A DNA stretch of 64,000 nt from Sulfitobacter sp. 20_GPM-1509m (lineage in GTDB: Bacteria > Pseudomonadota > Alphaproteobacteria > Rhodobacterales > Rhodobacteraceae), in assembly GCF_000620505.1 (NCBI RefSeq), contig NZ_JIBC01000005.1, positions 553,840 through 617,839 of the forward strand, read 5' to 3'. Each line of letters starts with the position of its first letter. Within the stretch, counting starts at the first letter, position 1. The notes beneath the pieces are model-generated. The model searched no databases and was not told the DNA's origin. It saw only the letters and a list, made by a program, of their open reading frames with translations. Below, one piece after another: positions 8,604-17,156 of this stretch. The translations under genes and the position numbers were made by a program.

Positions 8604-10402
8604 GTATGTGTCTCTATCACGGGCTTGAACTCAAAGGTACGCACGTCGACCAGGCCAAGGTCCGAGATGCGCAGTTCGGGGATCACCACCAGCGCAAGCA
8701 GCGAATGCTGCATATAGGCGTTGTTCAAAGTGCAGCCGCAGGCGCGCATGGCCTCCATCATCGCATCGGCCTTGGCGGCGACCTCTTGGGCGGGGCTGTC
8801 GGACATCAGGCCGGCAATCGGCAGGGCCACCAGCGCCAGTTCGGCGCCGTCCTTGAACACGGTGATCCCACCCCCGACCTCGCGCAAGCGGTTGGCGGCC
8901 AGCGCCATGTTGTCGGCGTCAGTGCCCACCACGATCATATGGTGACTGTCATGTGCCACGGTCGAGGCCATCGCCATCTGACCCTCGTAACCAAACCCAG
9001 AGACAAAAGCGTTCACCACACCACCCGTGGCCTGATGCCGTTCGACCAGCGCGATCTGGCAGACCTCGCCGGTGGCCTGAACCCGGCCTTCGGTGACGGG
9101 CAATTCGAATTGCAGCGCCTTGGTGGGGGCCTGATTTTCCACCACGCCGATGACATTGGCGGTGACGGCATTGGCCCCTTTGGGCGCGGCAATGCGAAAG
9201 TCGTCAGCACGCAGATCGCGGGCCATGTTCACCGTTTGCCGTGCGCTTTCGGGCCAATCGTAATGCGGGCAGTCAACGCAGATTTCGCCGTTGACAGAGA
9301 CTGTTTCTCCCCGCGCAATAACATGTTCAATGGGCAGTGTCTTCAGATCCGAGGTCAGGATCACATCCGCCCGCCGTCCAGGGGTCAACGAACCGATTTC
9401 GCGCTCCAGACCAAAGTGGGTGGCGGTGTTGATCGTCGCCATCTGCAAGGCGACCAGCGAATCGCATCCACAATCGATGGCATGGCGCACAACGCGGTTC
9501 ATGTGCCCGTCGTTCACCAGCGTGCCGGAATGGCAATCGTCGGTGCACAGGATCATATTGCGCGGGTCCAGCCCTTTTTCGGTGATCGCGGTGATCTGGC
9601 TTTGCACATCGTACCACGCGCTGCCCAGCCGGATCATCGACCGCATCCCCTGACGCATCCGCGCAATCGCGTCCGCCTCGCAGGTGCCCTCGTGATCGTC
9701 GGCCGGGCCGCCCGCCACATAACCCGCAAAGGCGGGTCCCAGATCGGGCGAGGCATAGTGCCCGCCCACGGTCTTGCCCGCCCGCTGGGTCGCGGCGATC
9801 TCGGCCAGCATCTTGGGGTCGGCGTTGCTGACACCGGGGAAGTTCATCATTTCACCCAGACCGATGATGCCGGGCCACGCCATTGCCTCGGCCACGTCCT
9901 CGGGTGAGATTTCAAAGCCGGTGGTTTCCATGCCGGGCGCGCTGGGCGCGCAGCTGGGCATTTGGGTAAAGATGTTCACAGGCTGCAACAGCGCCTCGTC
10001 ATGCATCATCCGCACGCCGTCCAGGCCCAGCACGTTGGCAATCTCGTGCGGATCGGTGAACATGCTGGTCGTGCCGTGCGGAATGACCGCGCGGGCGAAT
10101 TCCGCAGGCGTCAGCATACCGCTTTCGATGTGCATATGCGCGTCACACAGACCGGGGATCATGTAGCGGCCCTGTGCCTCGATCACCTCGGTGTCGGGGC
10201 CGGTGCAATAGCTGGCGTCGGGCACAACACAGGCGATGCGTCCGTGGGTGATGGCGATGTCATGACCATCCAGCACCTCGCGGGTGTGGACGTTGACCCA
10301 TTTTCCACCCTTGATGACGGTCTGCGCAGGGGTGCGGCCCGTGGCCACGGCGATCAGGTCGGCGGCCACATCGGGCCATGAGGGGAAGGGGATATGTTCC
10401 AT
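8600..10402 (-). CDS. ade: Adenine deaminase
   Basis: About 600 aa, normal length for the amidohydrolase-type adenine deaminase, which turns adenine into hypoxanthine and ammonia. The metal site is visible in IPGLCDAHMHIESGMLTP (HxH), followed by PHGTTSMFTDPHEIANVLG, CTDDCHSGTLVNDGHMNRV and ATINTATHFGLEREIGSLTPGRRAD. The start at 10402 (MEHIPFPSWPD) gives the family length; the open frame continues upstream without family character. It is the first gene of an ade-amn operon, divergent from an arsC-like gene with 87 bases between. Confidence 0.95.
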   Translation of the reverse strand: MEHIPFPSWPDVAADLIAVATGRTPAQTVIKGGKWVNVHTREVLDGHDIAITHGRIACVVPDASYCTGPDTEVIEAQGRYMIPGLCDAHMHIESGMLTPAEFARAVIPHGTTSMFTDPHEIANVLGLDGVRMMHDEALLQPVNIFTQMPSCAPSAPGMETTGFEISPEDVAEAMAWPGIIGLGEMMNFPGVSNADPKMLAEIAATQRAGKTVGGHYASPDLGPAFAGYVAGGPADDHEGTCEADAIARMRQGMRSMIRLGSAWYDVQSQITAITEKGLDPRNMILCTDDCHSGTLVNDGHMNRVVRHAIDCGCDSLVALQMATINTATHFGLEREIGSLTPGRRADVILTSDLKTLPIEHVIARGETVSVNGEICVDCPHYDWPESARQTVNMARDLRADDFRIAAPKGANAVTANVIGVVENQAPTKALQFELPVTEGRVQATGEVCQIALVERHQATGGVVNAFVSGFGYEGQMAMASTVAHDSHHMIVVGTDADNMALAANRLREVGGGITVFKDGAELALVALPIAGLMSDSPAQEVAAKADAMMEAMRACGCTLNNAYMQHSLLALVVIPELRISDLGLVDVRTFEFKPVIETHT

Positions 10403-10489
10403 GCCCCATTTGTTCCAAAGTCGCGGGCGGGTGCAAGGGGCTGTATTCGCATTCTTGAAAACGTCATGAAACTGCGGCAAGGGCTGTGT

Positions 10490-10915
10490 ATGGATATCGT
10501 CATCTTTCACAACCCCGCCTGTGGCACCTCTCGCAATGTGGTGCAGATTGCCCGTGATGCGGGCTATGACCCGACCGTCATCGAATATCTCGACGCCGGA
10601 TGGACCCGCCCGCAATTGCTGGCGCTGTTTGCCGCTGCGGGCCTGACGCCACGTGATGCGCTTCGCGTGTCCAAGTCTCCGGCGGCTGAAATGGGGCTGC
10701 TTGAGGACGGGGTAGGTGACGACACGCTGCTGGACGCGATGGTGGCCCATCCGATCCTTGTCAATCGTCCCATCGTCGCCTGCGTAAATGGCGTGCGGTT
10801 GTGCCGCCCCTCCGGCGAGGTGCTGGACTTGCTGCCCAACTGGCCACCCGCACCCTATGCCAAGGAAAATGGCGATCTGCTGATTGACGCCGACGGTGTG
10901 CGCCTGCCGGAATGA
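10490..10915 (+). CDS. arsC: Glutaredoxin-type arsenate reductase (ArsC family)
   Basis: About 141 aa. The start MDIVIFHNPACGTSRNV at 10490 contains the catalytic cysteine in NPxCGTSRN, the signature of glutaredoxin-coupled ArsC. Conserved arginines follow in the segment RPIVACVNGVRLCRPS. These enzymes reduce arsenate to arsenite. There is no arsenite pump or ArsR here, so it may act alone on arsenate or be a Spx/ArsC-like reductase of other function; the family call is firm, the physiological role less so. Confidence 0.85.
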   Translation: MDIVIFHNPACGTSRNVVQIARDAGYDPTVIEYLDAGWTRPQLLALFAAAGLTPRDALRVSKSPAAEMGLLEDGVGDDTLLDAMVAHPILVNRPIVACVNGVRLCRPSGEVLDLLPNWPPAPYAKENGDLLIDADGVRLPE

Positions 10916-10950
10916 CTTGACGCGTCGGCGCGGCTTGGCGACGGTGCGGC

Positions 10951-11388
10951 ATGGATTATGAAACCGTCTCCCCCGAAGACTTTGGCCGCAGCCTGCGTGG
11001 GCTGGGCTTGAACCTGCTGGTGCGGGATGTACGGGCGCATGTGGCCTTTTTAGAGACTGTTTTCGGAATGACCGCGCATCGTGTTTCGGCTGATTTCGCA
11101 ATTATGGAATACGGTGGCCAGCTGTTCCAGCTGCACAGTGATGGCACCTATCATGGCAACCCGCTGCAAGGACTGTTGCCCGACAACCCGCCGCGTGGCG
11201 CCGGGCTGGAAATCCGGCTGTACGACACGGATGCAGATGCTGCTGTTCTGCGGGCGCAGGGCCTGGGGGCCACAATTCTGCAACCCGCGACCGACAAACC
11301 CCACGGATTGCGCGAGGCATACATCCTGTGCACCGATGGCTACGCTTGGGTGCCGTCGGGGCCGCTATCAGAGCCTGACAAAGGGTAA
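10951..11388 (+). CDS. VOC (glyoxalase/bleomycin resistance-like) family protein
   Basis: 145 aa, one glyoxalase-type domain made of two beta-alpha-beta3 modules: GLGLNLLVRDVRAHVAFLETVFGM, then a second module around GLEIRLYDTDADAAVLRAQGLG. VOC proteins bind a metal and act as lyases, dioxygenases or drug-binding proteins; no specific role can be assigned. Its last 49 bases overlap the 3' end of the convergent LysR gene. It lies 35 bases after arsC on the same strand, so the two may be co-transcribed. Confidence 0.8.
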   Translation: MDYETVSPEDFGRSLRGLGLNLLVRDVRAHVAFLETVFGMTAHRVSADFAIMEYGGQLFQLHSDGTYHGNPLQGLLPDNPPRGAGLEIRLYDTDADAAVLRAQGLGATILQPATDKPHGLREAYILCTDGYAWVPSGPLSEPDKG

Positions 11389-12260
11389 TCTGCGGCCATC
11401 TCTGCCTTGATCCACGCGGCAAAGGCTTGTGCCTGCGTGTTGTTCTCCGCCTGCGGACCCAGTGACAGGTAGTAAGCCTCGTGCATCTGTACAGATCCGG
11501 CAAACGGGCGCACCAGGCGGCCCTGTGCTATCGCGTGGGATGCGGCGCAATCATGGGTCATCGCCAACCCCGCGCCTGCTTCGGCTGCGGCCATGGCGGT
11601 GGCCAGAACCTGGGCATGGGTGACACGCGGGCCTTGCGTGGCGGGCAGGCCCGCGCCCTCGGCCCATGCGTCCCATGTGGTCAGCATCGCGGTGCAGTAA
11701 AACAGGCGGTGCCGGCTGATATCGGCCAGCGATACCTGATAACCGGGCGCGCAGACCGGGTAGAAGCGATCCCATGTCAATCGTGTCGCAGGCCGGTCGC
11801 GGGCTGGGGCCATCAGGAGCCGGATTTCGATATCCGCCATGTCGCCCCGTTCCATCGGGTCCCAGATTGCGGTGTTGATTTGCATGTGCAGATCGGGATG
11901 GCGGGCGTACAGGCGCGGCAGGCGCGGCGCCAGCCAGCAGGTCGCAAAGGTCAGGTTGCACTGGATTTGCAGCGCATCCCGCGCATCGCCATCGACCAGC
12001 ATCCGCGTGCCCCGGCTGAGCGTCTGAAAGGCGTCGCGCACAACGGGCAGGTAATTCAGCCCCGTCACCGTCAGTTCCAGCGCCCGTGGGCGGCGGTAAA
12101 ACAGCGGCTGTCCCAGATAGCCCTCAAGCGATTTGATCTGCTGGCTGACGGCACTTTGCGTCATGTTCAGCTCCCCCGCCGCTGCGGTGAACGACAGGTG
12201 CCGCGCCGCCGCCTCGAAGGCGCGCAGCTGGTTCAGCGGAGGCAGGGCGCGGGTATTCAT
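11340..12260 (-). CDS. LysR-family transcriptional regulator
   Basis: About 306 aa. The start MNTRALPPLNQLRAFEAAARHLSF at 12260 gives the usual LysR N-terminus; the winged helix-turn-helix covers residues 1-65 (TAAAGELNMTQSAVSQQIKSLE), and a periplasmic-binding-like sensor domain follows. The N-terminal sequence resembles the GcvA/AmpR type of LysR. The gene is divergent from the class II aldolase operon with 105 bases between, the normal layout for a LysR activator of that operon. The inducer is unknown. Confidence 0.92.
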   Translation of the reverse strand: MNTRALPPLNQLRAFEAAARHLSFTAAAGELNMTQSAVSQQIKSLEGYLGQPLFYRRPRALELTVTGLNYLPVVRDAFQTLSRGTRMLVDGDARDALQIQCNLTFATCWLAPRLPRLYARHPDLHMQINTAIWDPMERGDMADIEIRLLMAPARDRPATRLTWDRFYPVCAPGYQVSLADISRHRLFYCTAMLTTWDAWAEGAGLPATQGPRVTHAQVLATAMAAAEAGAGLAMTHDCAASHAIAQGRLVRPFAGSVQMHEAYYLSLGPQAENNTQAQAFAAWIKAEMAADYPLSGSDSGPDGTQA

Positions 12261-12365
12261 AAACCAGTCATTAGCATTGCTTATGCAATGGCGACAGTTT
12301 TTTCGTTGGCCATCCGGCGGCGCCCCCGCCACCATACGCAAAAGCCACAACCGGAGAGCTGACCC

Positions 12366-13118
12366 ATGTCCGTCACCCAGATACGCCCCAATATGGACCA
12401 CATGCAGGAGCGCGTGGACCTCGCCGCCGCCTTTCGCTGGGCCGCGCGGCTGAACCTGCACGAAGCGGTGGCAAACCATTTTTCGCTGGCGGTGAACGAC
12501 GACGGGACAAAGTTTCTGATGAACCCCAACCAGATGCATTTTTCACGCATCAAGGCGTCGGACCTGATCGAGATGGATGCGAATGACCCGGACAGTATGG
12601 TCGGCGTCGACGCGGACCCGACCGCCTGGGGCCTGCATGGCGGCATCCACCGTCATTGCCCCCATGCACGCTGCGCGATGCACGTCCATTCGATCCACGC
12701 CACGGTGCTTGCATCATTGGCCGACAGCCGTCTGCCGCCCATCGACCAGAACTGTGCCACCTTCTTCAACCGCTATGTGATCGACGACGGCTATAACGGG
12801 CTGGCGTTTGAGGACGAGGGCGAACGCTGTGCGCGGCTGTTCGACGATCCGAAGAAAAAGGTCATGATCATGGGCAACCACGGTGTGATGATCATTGGCG
12901 ATACGGTCGCAGAAACCTTTAACAGGCTCTATTATTTCGAACGCGCGGCCGAGACATATATCCGTGCGCTGCAAACCGGACAGCCCTTGCGGGTGCTGTC
13001 GGACGAGGTCGCGGAAAAGACTGCACAAGAGGTCGAAGACTATCCCGAGCAGGACTTGCGCCATCTGGCCGAGTTGAAAGCCATCCTTGACGAAGAAGGC
13101 TCGAACTACGCGAGCTGA
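12366..13118 (+). CDS. Class II aldolase/adducin family protein
   Basis: 250 aa. The class II aldolase fold binds a divalent metal with a cluster of histidines, visible here in HRHCPHARCAMHVHSIHATVLASL near residues 95-118 and in the GNHGVMIIGDTVAETFNRLYYFERAAE segment. Members include sugar-phosphate aldolases and decarboxylases. This one starts an operon of acyl-CoA enzymes, so it may process or release a side product of that pathway rather than a sugar phosphate. The start was taken at 12366, a few bases after a GGAGAG-like ribosome binding site. Confidence 0.88.
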   Translation: MSVTQIRPNMDHMQERVDLAAAFRWAARLNLHEAVANHFSLAVNDDGTKFLMNPNQMHFSRIKASDLIEMDANDPDSMVGVDADPTAWGLHGGIHRHCPHARCAMHVHSIHATVLASLADSRLPPIDQNCATFFNRYVIDDGYNGLAFEDEGERCARLFDDPKKKVMIMGNHGVMIIGDTVAETFNRLYYFERAAETYIRALQTGQPLRVLSDEVAEKTAQEVEDYPEQDLRHLAELKAILDEEGSNYAS

Positions 13119-13131
13119 TAGGAATACACAC

Positions 13132-14292
13132 ATGATTTACGGTCTGACGGACGAGCAGACGATGATTGCGGACACCGTCCGCAGCTTTGTCGAGCACGAG
13201 ATTTACCCGCACGAGGAGCTGGTGGAACGCACCGGCGAAGTGCCTGCCGAGATTGCGCAGGAGATCAAGCAAAAGACGCTGGATCTGGGGTTTTACGCCT
13301 GCAACTTCCCCGAAAGCGTCGGCTGCGCGGGGTTGAACCACGTCGAATTCGCGCTGGTCGAACGCGAGTTGGGGCGCGGGTCGATGGCGTTGAACCATTT
13401 CTTCGGGCGGCCCCAGAATATCCTGATGGCCTGCGAAGGCGAACAGATCGACCGCTACCTGATGCCCGCCGTGCGTGGCGAACGCATGGACGCGCTGGCG
13501 ATGACCGAGCCGGGGGCCGGATCGGACGTGCGCGGGATGAAGTGCAACGCGGTGCGTGATGGCGGCGACTGGGTGGTGAACGGCACCAAGCATTTCATCT
13601 CGGGCGCGGACCATGCGGATTTTGTCATCGTGTTCATCGCCACCGGCGAGGATCAGACGCCAAAAGGCCCTAAAAAGCGGATTACCGCCTTTTTGGTGGA
13701 TCGGGGCACGGCTGGGTTCACCATTCGCGATGGCTACAAATCGGTCTCGCATCGCGGCTACAAGAACATGATCCTTGAGTTCGACGATTGCCGGCTGCCC
13801 GATGCGCAGGTGCTGGGCGAGGTGCATGGCGGGTTCGAGGTGATGAACACCTGGCTCTATGCCACGCGGATCACGGTTGCGACCATGTCCGTGGGCCGTG
13901 CGCGGCGGGTGTTCGACTATGCGCTGAACTACGCCGCCGAACGTGAACAGTTCGGCCAGAAGATCGGCAAGTTTCAGGGCGTGTCCTTTCAACTTGCCGA
14001 CATGATCACCCAGATTGATGCCGCCGACCTGCTGACGCTGGCCAGTGCCGACCGGCTGGACAAGGGGCTGCCTGCGAACCGCGAGATCGCCTCGGCCAAG
14101 CTGTTTGCCAGCGAGATGTTGGGGCGCGTGACGGATGCGGCGATACAGGTGCATGGCGGGATGGGGTTGATGGACGACTATCCGCTGGAACGGTTCTGGC
14201 GGGATGCGCGGGTCGAGCGGATCTGGGACGGGACGAGCGAGATCCAGCGTCACATCATCAGCCGCGAGTTGTTGCGTGCCCTGGGCGCGTAG
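13132..14292 (+). CDS. Acyl-CoA dehydrogenase family protein
   Basis: About 386 aa, normal for a soluble FAD-dependent acyl-CoA dehydrogenase. It opens MIYGLTDEQTMIADTVRSFVE, has MTEPGAGSDVRGMKC (flavin-binding loop), and ends with IQVHGGMGLMDDYPLERFWRDARVERIWDGTSEIQRHIISRELL; the segment around WDGTSEIQ is the usual cofactor/substrate end, and RVERIWDGT the typical C-terminal stretch. It introduces a 2,3-double bond into an acyl-CoA and passes electrons to ETF. The gene starts 13 bases after the aldolase gene. Substrate is likely an unusual short carboxylate, see the operon finding. Confidence 0.93.
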   Translation: MIYGLTDEQTMIADTVRSFVEHEIYPHEELVERTGEVPAEIAQEIKQKTLDLGFYACNFPESVGCAGLNHVEFALVERELGRGSMALNHFFGRPQNILMACEGEQIDRYLMPAVRGERMDALAMTEPGAGSDVRGMKCNAVRDGGDWVVNGTKHFISGADHADFVIVFIATGEDQTPKGPKKRITAFLVDRGTAGFTIRDGYKSVSHRGYKNMILEFDDCRLPDAQVLGEVHGGFEVMNTWLYATRITVATMSVGRARRVFDYALNYAAEREQFGQKIGKFQGVSFQLADMITQIDAADLLTLASADRLDKGLPANREIASAKLFASEMLGRVTDAAIQVHGGMGLMDDYPLERFWRDARVERIWDGTSEIQRHIISRELLRALGA

Positions 14293-14350
14293 AGGGGGGC
14301 CAGCCCCCCGGCCTGCGGCCTCCCCCCGGGATATTTCTGGCCAAAAGAAG
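14293..14350 (+). repeat. Dispersed intergenic double-hairpin repeat, copy 1
   Basis: Directly after the dehydrogenase stop comes GGGGGGCCAGCCCCCC (a near-perfect palindrome), then GGCCTGCGGCC with a CCCCCC arm, and a conserved tail CCCCCCGGGATATTTCTGGCCAAAAGAAG. The same layout occurs at 24702 and 49295. The tail ends in a purine run that also acts as the ribosome binding site of the next gene. Confidence 0.8.
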
Positions 14351-14357
14351 GTGCGAT

Positions 14358-16373
14358 ATGGCGCGTGATTTATCGCGGTTGCTGCGGCCACGGACGATTG
14401 CCGTGGTGGGTGGTGGCGCTTGGTGTGCGCAGGTCGTGAAACAGTCTCTGCTTATGGGGTTTTCGGGTGATATTCATGTCGTTCACCCCAAGGGAGCGGT
14501 GATCGAGGGGATCGTGTCGGTGCCCACGGTCGAGGATTTGCCACAGGTGCCTGACGCGGTCTTTGTGGGTGTGAACCGGCATGTTGCGATTGACGTTGTG
14601 GGGCGGCTGGCGCGGATGGGCGCGGGCGGGGCGGTATGTTTTGCCTCGGGCTTTGCCGAGGCCGCGGCAGAGGATGCCAGCGGGACGGATTTACAGGCGC
14701 AATTGGTGGCTGCAGCGGGTGATATGCCCGAGTTGGGGCCGAATTGCTACGGGTATATCAACGCGCTGGACGGTGCGTTGCTGTGGCCCGATCAGCACGG
14801 ATGTGCGCGTGTGGACAGCGGTGTGGCGATCCTGACGCAAAGTTCGAATATCGCGATCAACCTGACGATGCAGCGCCGTGGATTGCCGGTGTCCTATGTC
14901 GTGGCCTGCGGAAACATGGCGCAGACGACGCAGGCCGAAATTGCGCTGGGGTTGCTGGATGATCCGCGTGTAACGGCGATCGGACTGCATATCGAAGGGT
15001 TCGGCAATACCGGTGCGTGGCATCGGCTGGCTGTTCTGGCAGCGGAACGCGGTGTGCCGCTGATCGCGCTGAAGGTGGGCGCGTCGGAACAGGCGCAGCG
15101 GGCGACGGTGTCGCATACGGCATCGTTGGCCGGGGGCGATGCGGGGGCCGATGCCCTGCTGGCGCGGTTGGGGATCGGACGGGTGCGGGATTTGCCGACA
15201 TTTGTCGAGGTGCTGAAGCTGCTGCATGTGGCGGGGCCGCTGGATGCGCCGACGCTGTCGTCGGTCAGCTGTTCCGGTGGCGAGGCGAGCCTGGCCGCTG
15301 ATACGGCACATGGGCGGGCGGTGACGTTTCCGGCTCTGACACCGGGGCAAAGGGCCGCTTTGGAACAGGCTTTGGGTCCGATGGTCGCGCTGTCCAATCC
15401 GCTGGATTACAACACGTACATATGGCGCGATGCGCAGGCGATGACGCGCGCGTGGGCGCCGATGGCGGCGGATCATATCGGGCTGACACTGCTGATCGTG
15501 GATTATCCGCACACCGACGCGACCGATTGGGAATGTGCGACGCTCGCGGCGCTGGGCGTGCGTGCACAGACGGGGCGGCCCGTGGCTGTGGTTGCGACCT
15601 TGCCCGAACTGATGCCGTTGGACGTCGCGCAGAGACTGATAGCAGGCGGGGTCGTGCCGATGAACGGGCTGACCGAGGCCATAGCCGCCGCCGAGGTTGC
15701 GGCGCATCTGTGCGCGCCTGTTGCGGTGGCACCTTTGCCGTCAGGGGACGCACGGGACGGCGAGACATTGAGCGAGGCACAGGCCAAGGTCGCCTTGGCT
15801 GAGCACGGTGTGACTTTGCCGAAATCAGTCTCTGTACAGGGAAAATCTGTCCCTGATCTGAACGGGCTGATACCGCCCTTCGCCGTCAAAGGGCTGGGGC
15901 TGGCCCACAAGTCCGAGGCGGGTGCCGTACGGCTGAACGTGGCCGTGGACCGGGTTGGCACAGCCCTTGCGGATTTGCCGGGCACCGGTGCAATCATCGA
16001 AGAGATGGTGGCCGATGGTGTGGCCGAGTTACTGGTGGGAGTCACCCGCGATCCGGCGCACGGGTTTGTGCTGACGCTGGGCGCGGGTGGCGTGTTGACC
16101 GAGATACTGGCCGATACCGTTTCCCTGCTGGTGCCATCCGACGAAGAGGCGGTAAAACAGGCTCTGACAAAGCTGAAATGCGCCCCATTGCTGTCCGGCT
16201 ATCGCGCCAAGCCTGCGGCCGACATCGACAGCATCGTGGCCGCCGTCATGGCGGTGCAAGCCTATGTGATTGCACAGGCCGATGTGATCAGCGAGGTTGA
16301 GATCAACCCGCTGATCTGTACCCCGACACGCGCCGTTGCTGCCGACGCGCTGATCCGAATTGCAAAGGACTGA
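14358..16373 (+). CDS. Acetate-CoA ligase (NDP-forming) family protein, fused subunits
   Basis: 671 aa. The layout is that of fused ADP-forming acid-CoA ligases: an N-terminal CoA-binding Rossmann domain (MARDLSRLLRPRTIAVVGGG), a succinyl-CoA synthetase-like middle with TQSSNIAINLTMQRRGLPVSYV and the phosphohistidine site VSHTASLAGGD, and a C-terminal ATP-grasp domain (FAVKGLGLAHKSEAGAV to DVISEVEINPLI). The reaction joins a carboxylic acid to CoA at the cost of ATP. It lies inside the aldolase-dehydrogenase-hydratase operon, so it should activate the pathway's starting acid. The acid itself is not known. Confidence 0.92.
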   Translation: MARDLSRLLRPRTIAVVGGGAWCAQVVKQSLLMGFSGDIHVVHPKGAVIEGIVSVPTVEDLPQVPDAVFVGVNRHVAIDVVGRLARMGAGGAVCFASGFAEAAAEDASGTDLQAQLVAAAGDMPELGPNCYGYINALDGALLWPDQHGCARVDSGVAILTQSSNIAINLTMQRRGLPVSYVVACGNMAQTTQAEIALGLLDDPRVTAIGLHIEGFGNTGAWHRLAVLAAERGVPLIALKVGASEQAQRATVSHTASLAGGDAGADALLARLGIGRVRDLPTFVEVLKLLHVAGPLDAPTLSSVSCSGGEASLAADTAHGRAVTFPALTPGQRAALEQALGPMVALSNPLDYNTYIWRDAQAMTRAWAPMAADHIGLTLLIVDYPHTDATDWECATLAALGVRAQTGRPVAVVATLPELMPLDVAQRLIAGGVVPMNGLTEAIAAAEVAAHLCAPVAVAPLPSGDARDGETLSEAQAKVALAEHGVTLPKSVSVQGKSVPDLNGLIPPFAVKGLGLAHKSEAGAVRLNVAVDRVGTALADLPGTGAIIEEMVADGVAELLVGVTRDPAHGFVLTLGAGGVLTEILADTVSLLVPSDEEAVKQALTKLKCAPLLSGYRAKPAADIDSIVAAVMAVQAYVIAQADVISEVEINPLICTPTRAVAADALIRIAKD

Positions 16374-16376
16374 CCA

Positions 16377-17156
16377 ATGGACCCGATCAAGACCCGCCGC
16401 GAAGGCCCGATTTTGCACGTGACGCTGGACCGCCCCAAGGCGAATGCGATTGACCTGGCGACCAGCCGGATCATGGGGGATGTGTTCGCCGGTTTCCGGG
16501 ACGACCCTGAACTGCGTGTCGCGATCCTGACCGGTGGGGGCGACAAGTTCTTTTGCCCCGGTTGGGACCTGAAGGCGGCGGCGGACGGGGATGAAGTGGA
16601 TGCCGACTATGGTGTCGGCGGCTTTGGTGGCTTGCAGGAACTGCGCGGGATGAACAAGCCGGTGATTGCTGCCGTGAACGGGATTTGCTGCGGCGGCGGG
16701 CTGGAACTGGCGCTGAGTGCAGACATGATCCTGGCGGCGGACCATGCGCAGTTTGCGTTGCCCGAGATCCGCTCGGGTACGGTGGCAGACGCAGCCAGCG
16801 TGAAGCTGCCCAAGCGGATTCCCTATCATATCGCCATGGAACTGCTGCTGACCGGGCGCTGGTTCGATGCGGCCGAGGCGCATCGTTGGGGGATCGTGAA
16901 CGAAGTTTTGCCCGCCGATGCCCTGGCCGACCGCGCGTGGGAACTGGCGCGGCTGCTGGCGTCAGGGCCGCCGCTGGTTTACGCCGCGATCAAGGAAATC
17001 GTGCGCGATGCCGAGGATGCAAAGTTTCAGGATGCGATGAATCGGATTACGGGTCGGCAGTTGCCGACGGTGGATGCGCTATATGCCTCCGAGGATCAGC
17101 TTGAGGGCGCAAAAGCCTTTGCCGAGAAGCGTGATCCGGTCTGGAAGGGGCGCTAA
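16377..17156 (+). CDS. caiD: Enoyl-CoA hydratase/isomerase family protein, carnitinyl-CoA dehydratase-like
   Basis: 259 aa, crotonase fold. Key parts are the oxyanion-hole segments GGGDKFFCPGWDLKAA and AVNGICCGGGLELALSADMILA, and the C-terminal half with MELLLTGRWFDAAEAHRWGIVNEV. The sequence has the look of CaiD (carnitinyl-CoA dehydratase) rather than a fatty acid hydratase, but this call is by eye. It starts 3 bases after the ligase gene and closes the operon. Its stop overlaps the stop of the convergent methyltransferase gene by 4 bases. Alternative: another short-chain enoyl-CoA hydratase. Confidence 0.75.
   Translation: MDPIKTRREGPILHVTLDRPKANAIDLATSRIMGDVFAGFRDDPELRVAILTGGGDKFFCPGWDLKAAADGDEVDADYGVGGFGGLQELRGMNKPVIAAVNGICCGGGLELALSADMILAADHAQFALPEIRSGTVADAASVKLPKRIPYHIAMELLLTGRWFDAAEAHRWGIVNEVLPADALADRAWELARLLASGPPLVYAAIKEIVRDAEDAKFQDAMNRITGRQLPTVDALYASEDQLEGAKAFAEKRDPVWKGR

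Noticed and set aside
8600..11101. An 833-codon minus-strand frame over adenine deaminase and arsC.
   Set aside because: The N-terminal 230 codons are antisense to arsC and the VOC gene and show no family features; adenine deaminase begins at 10402.
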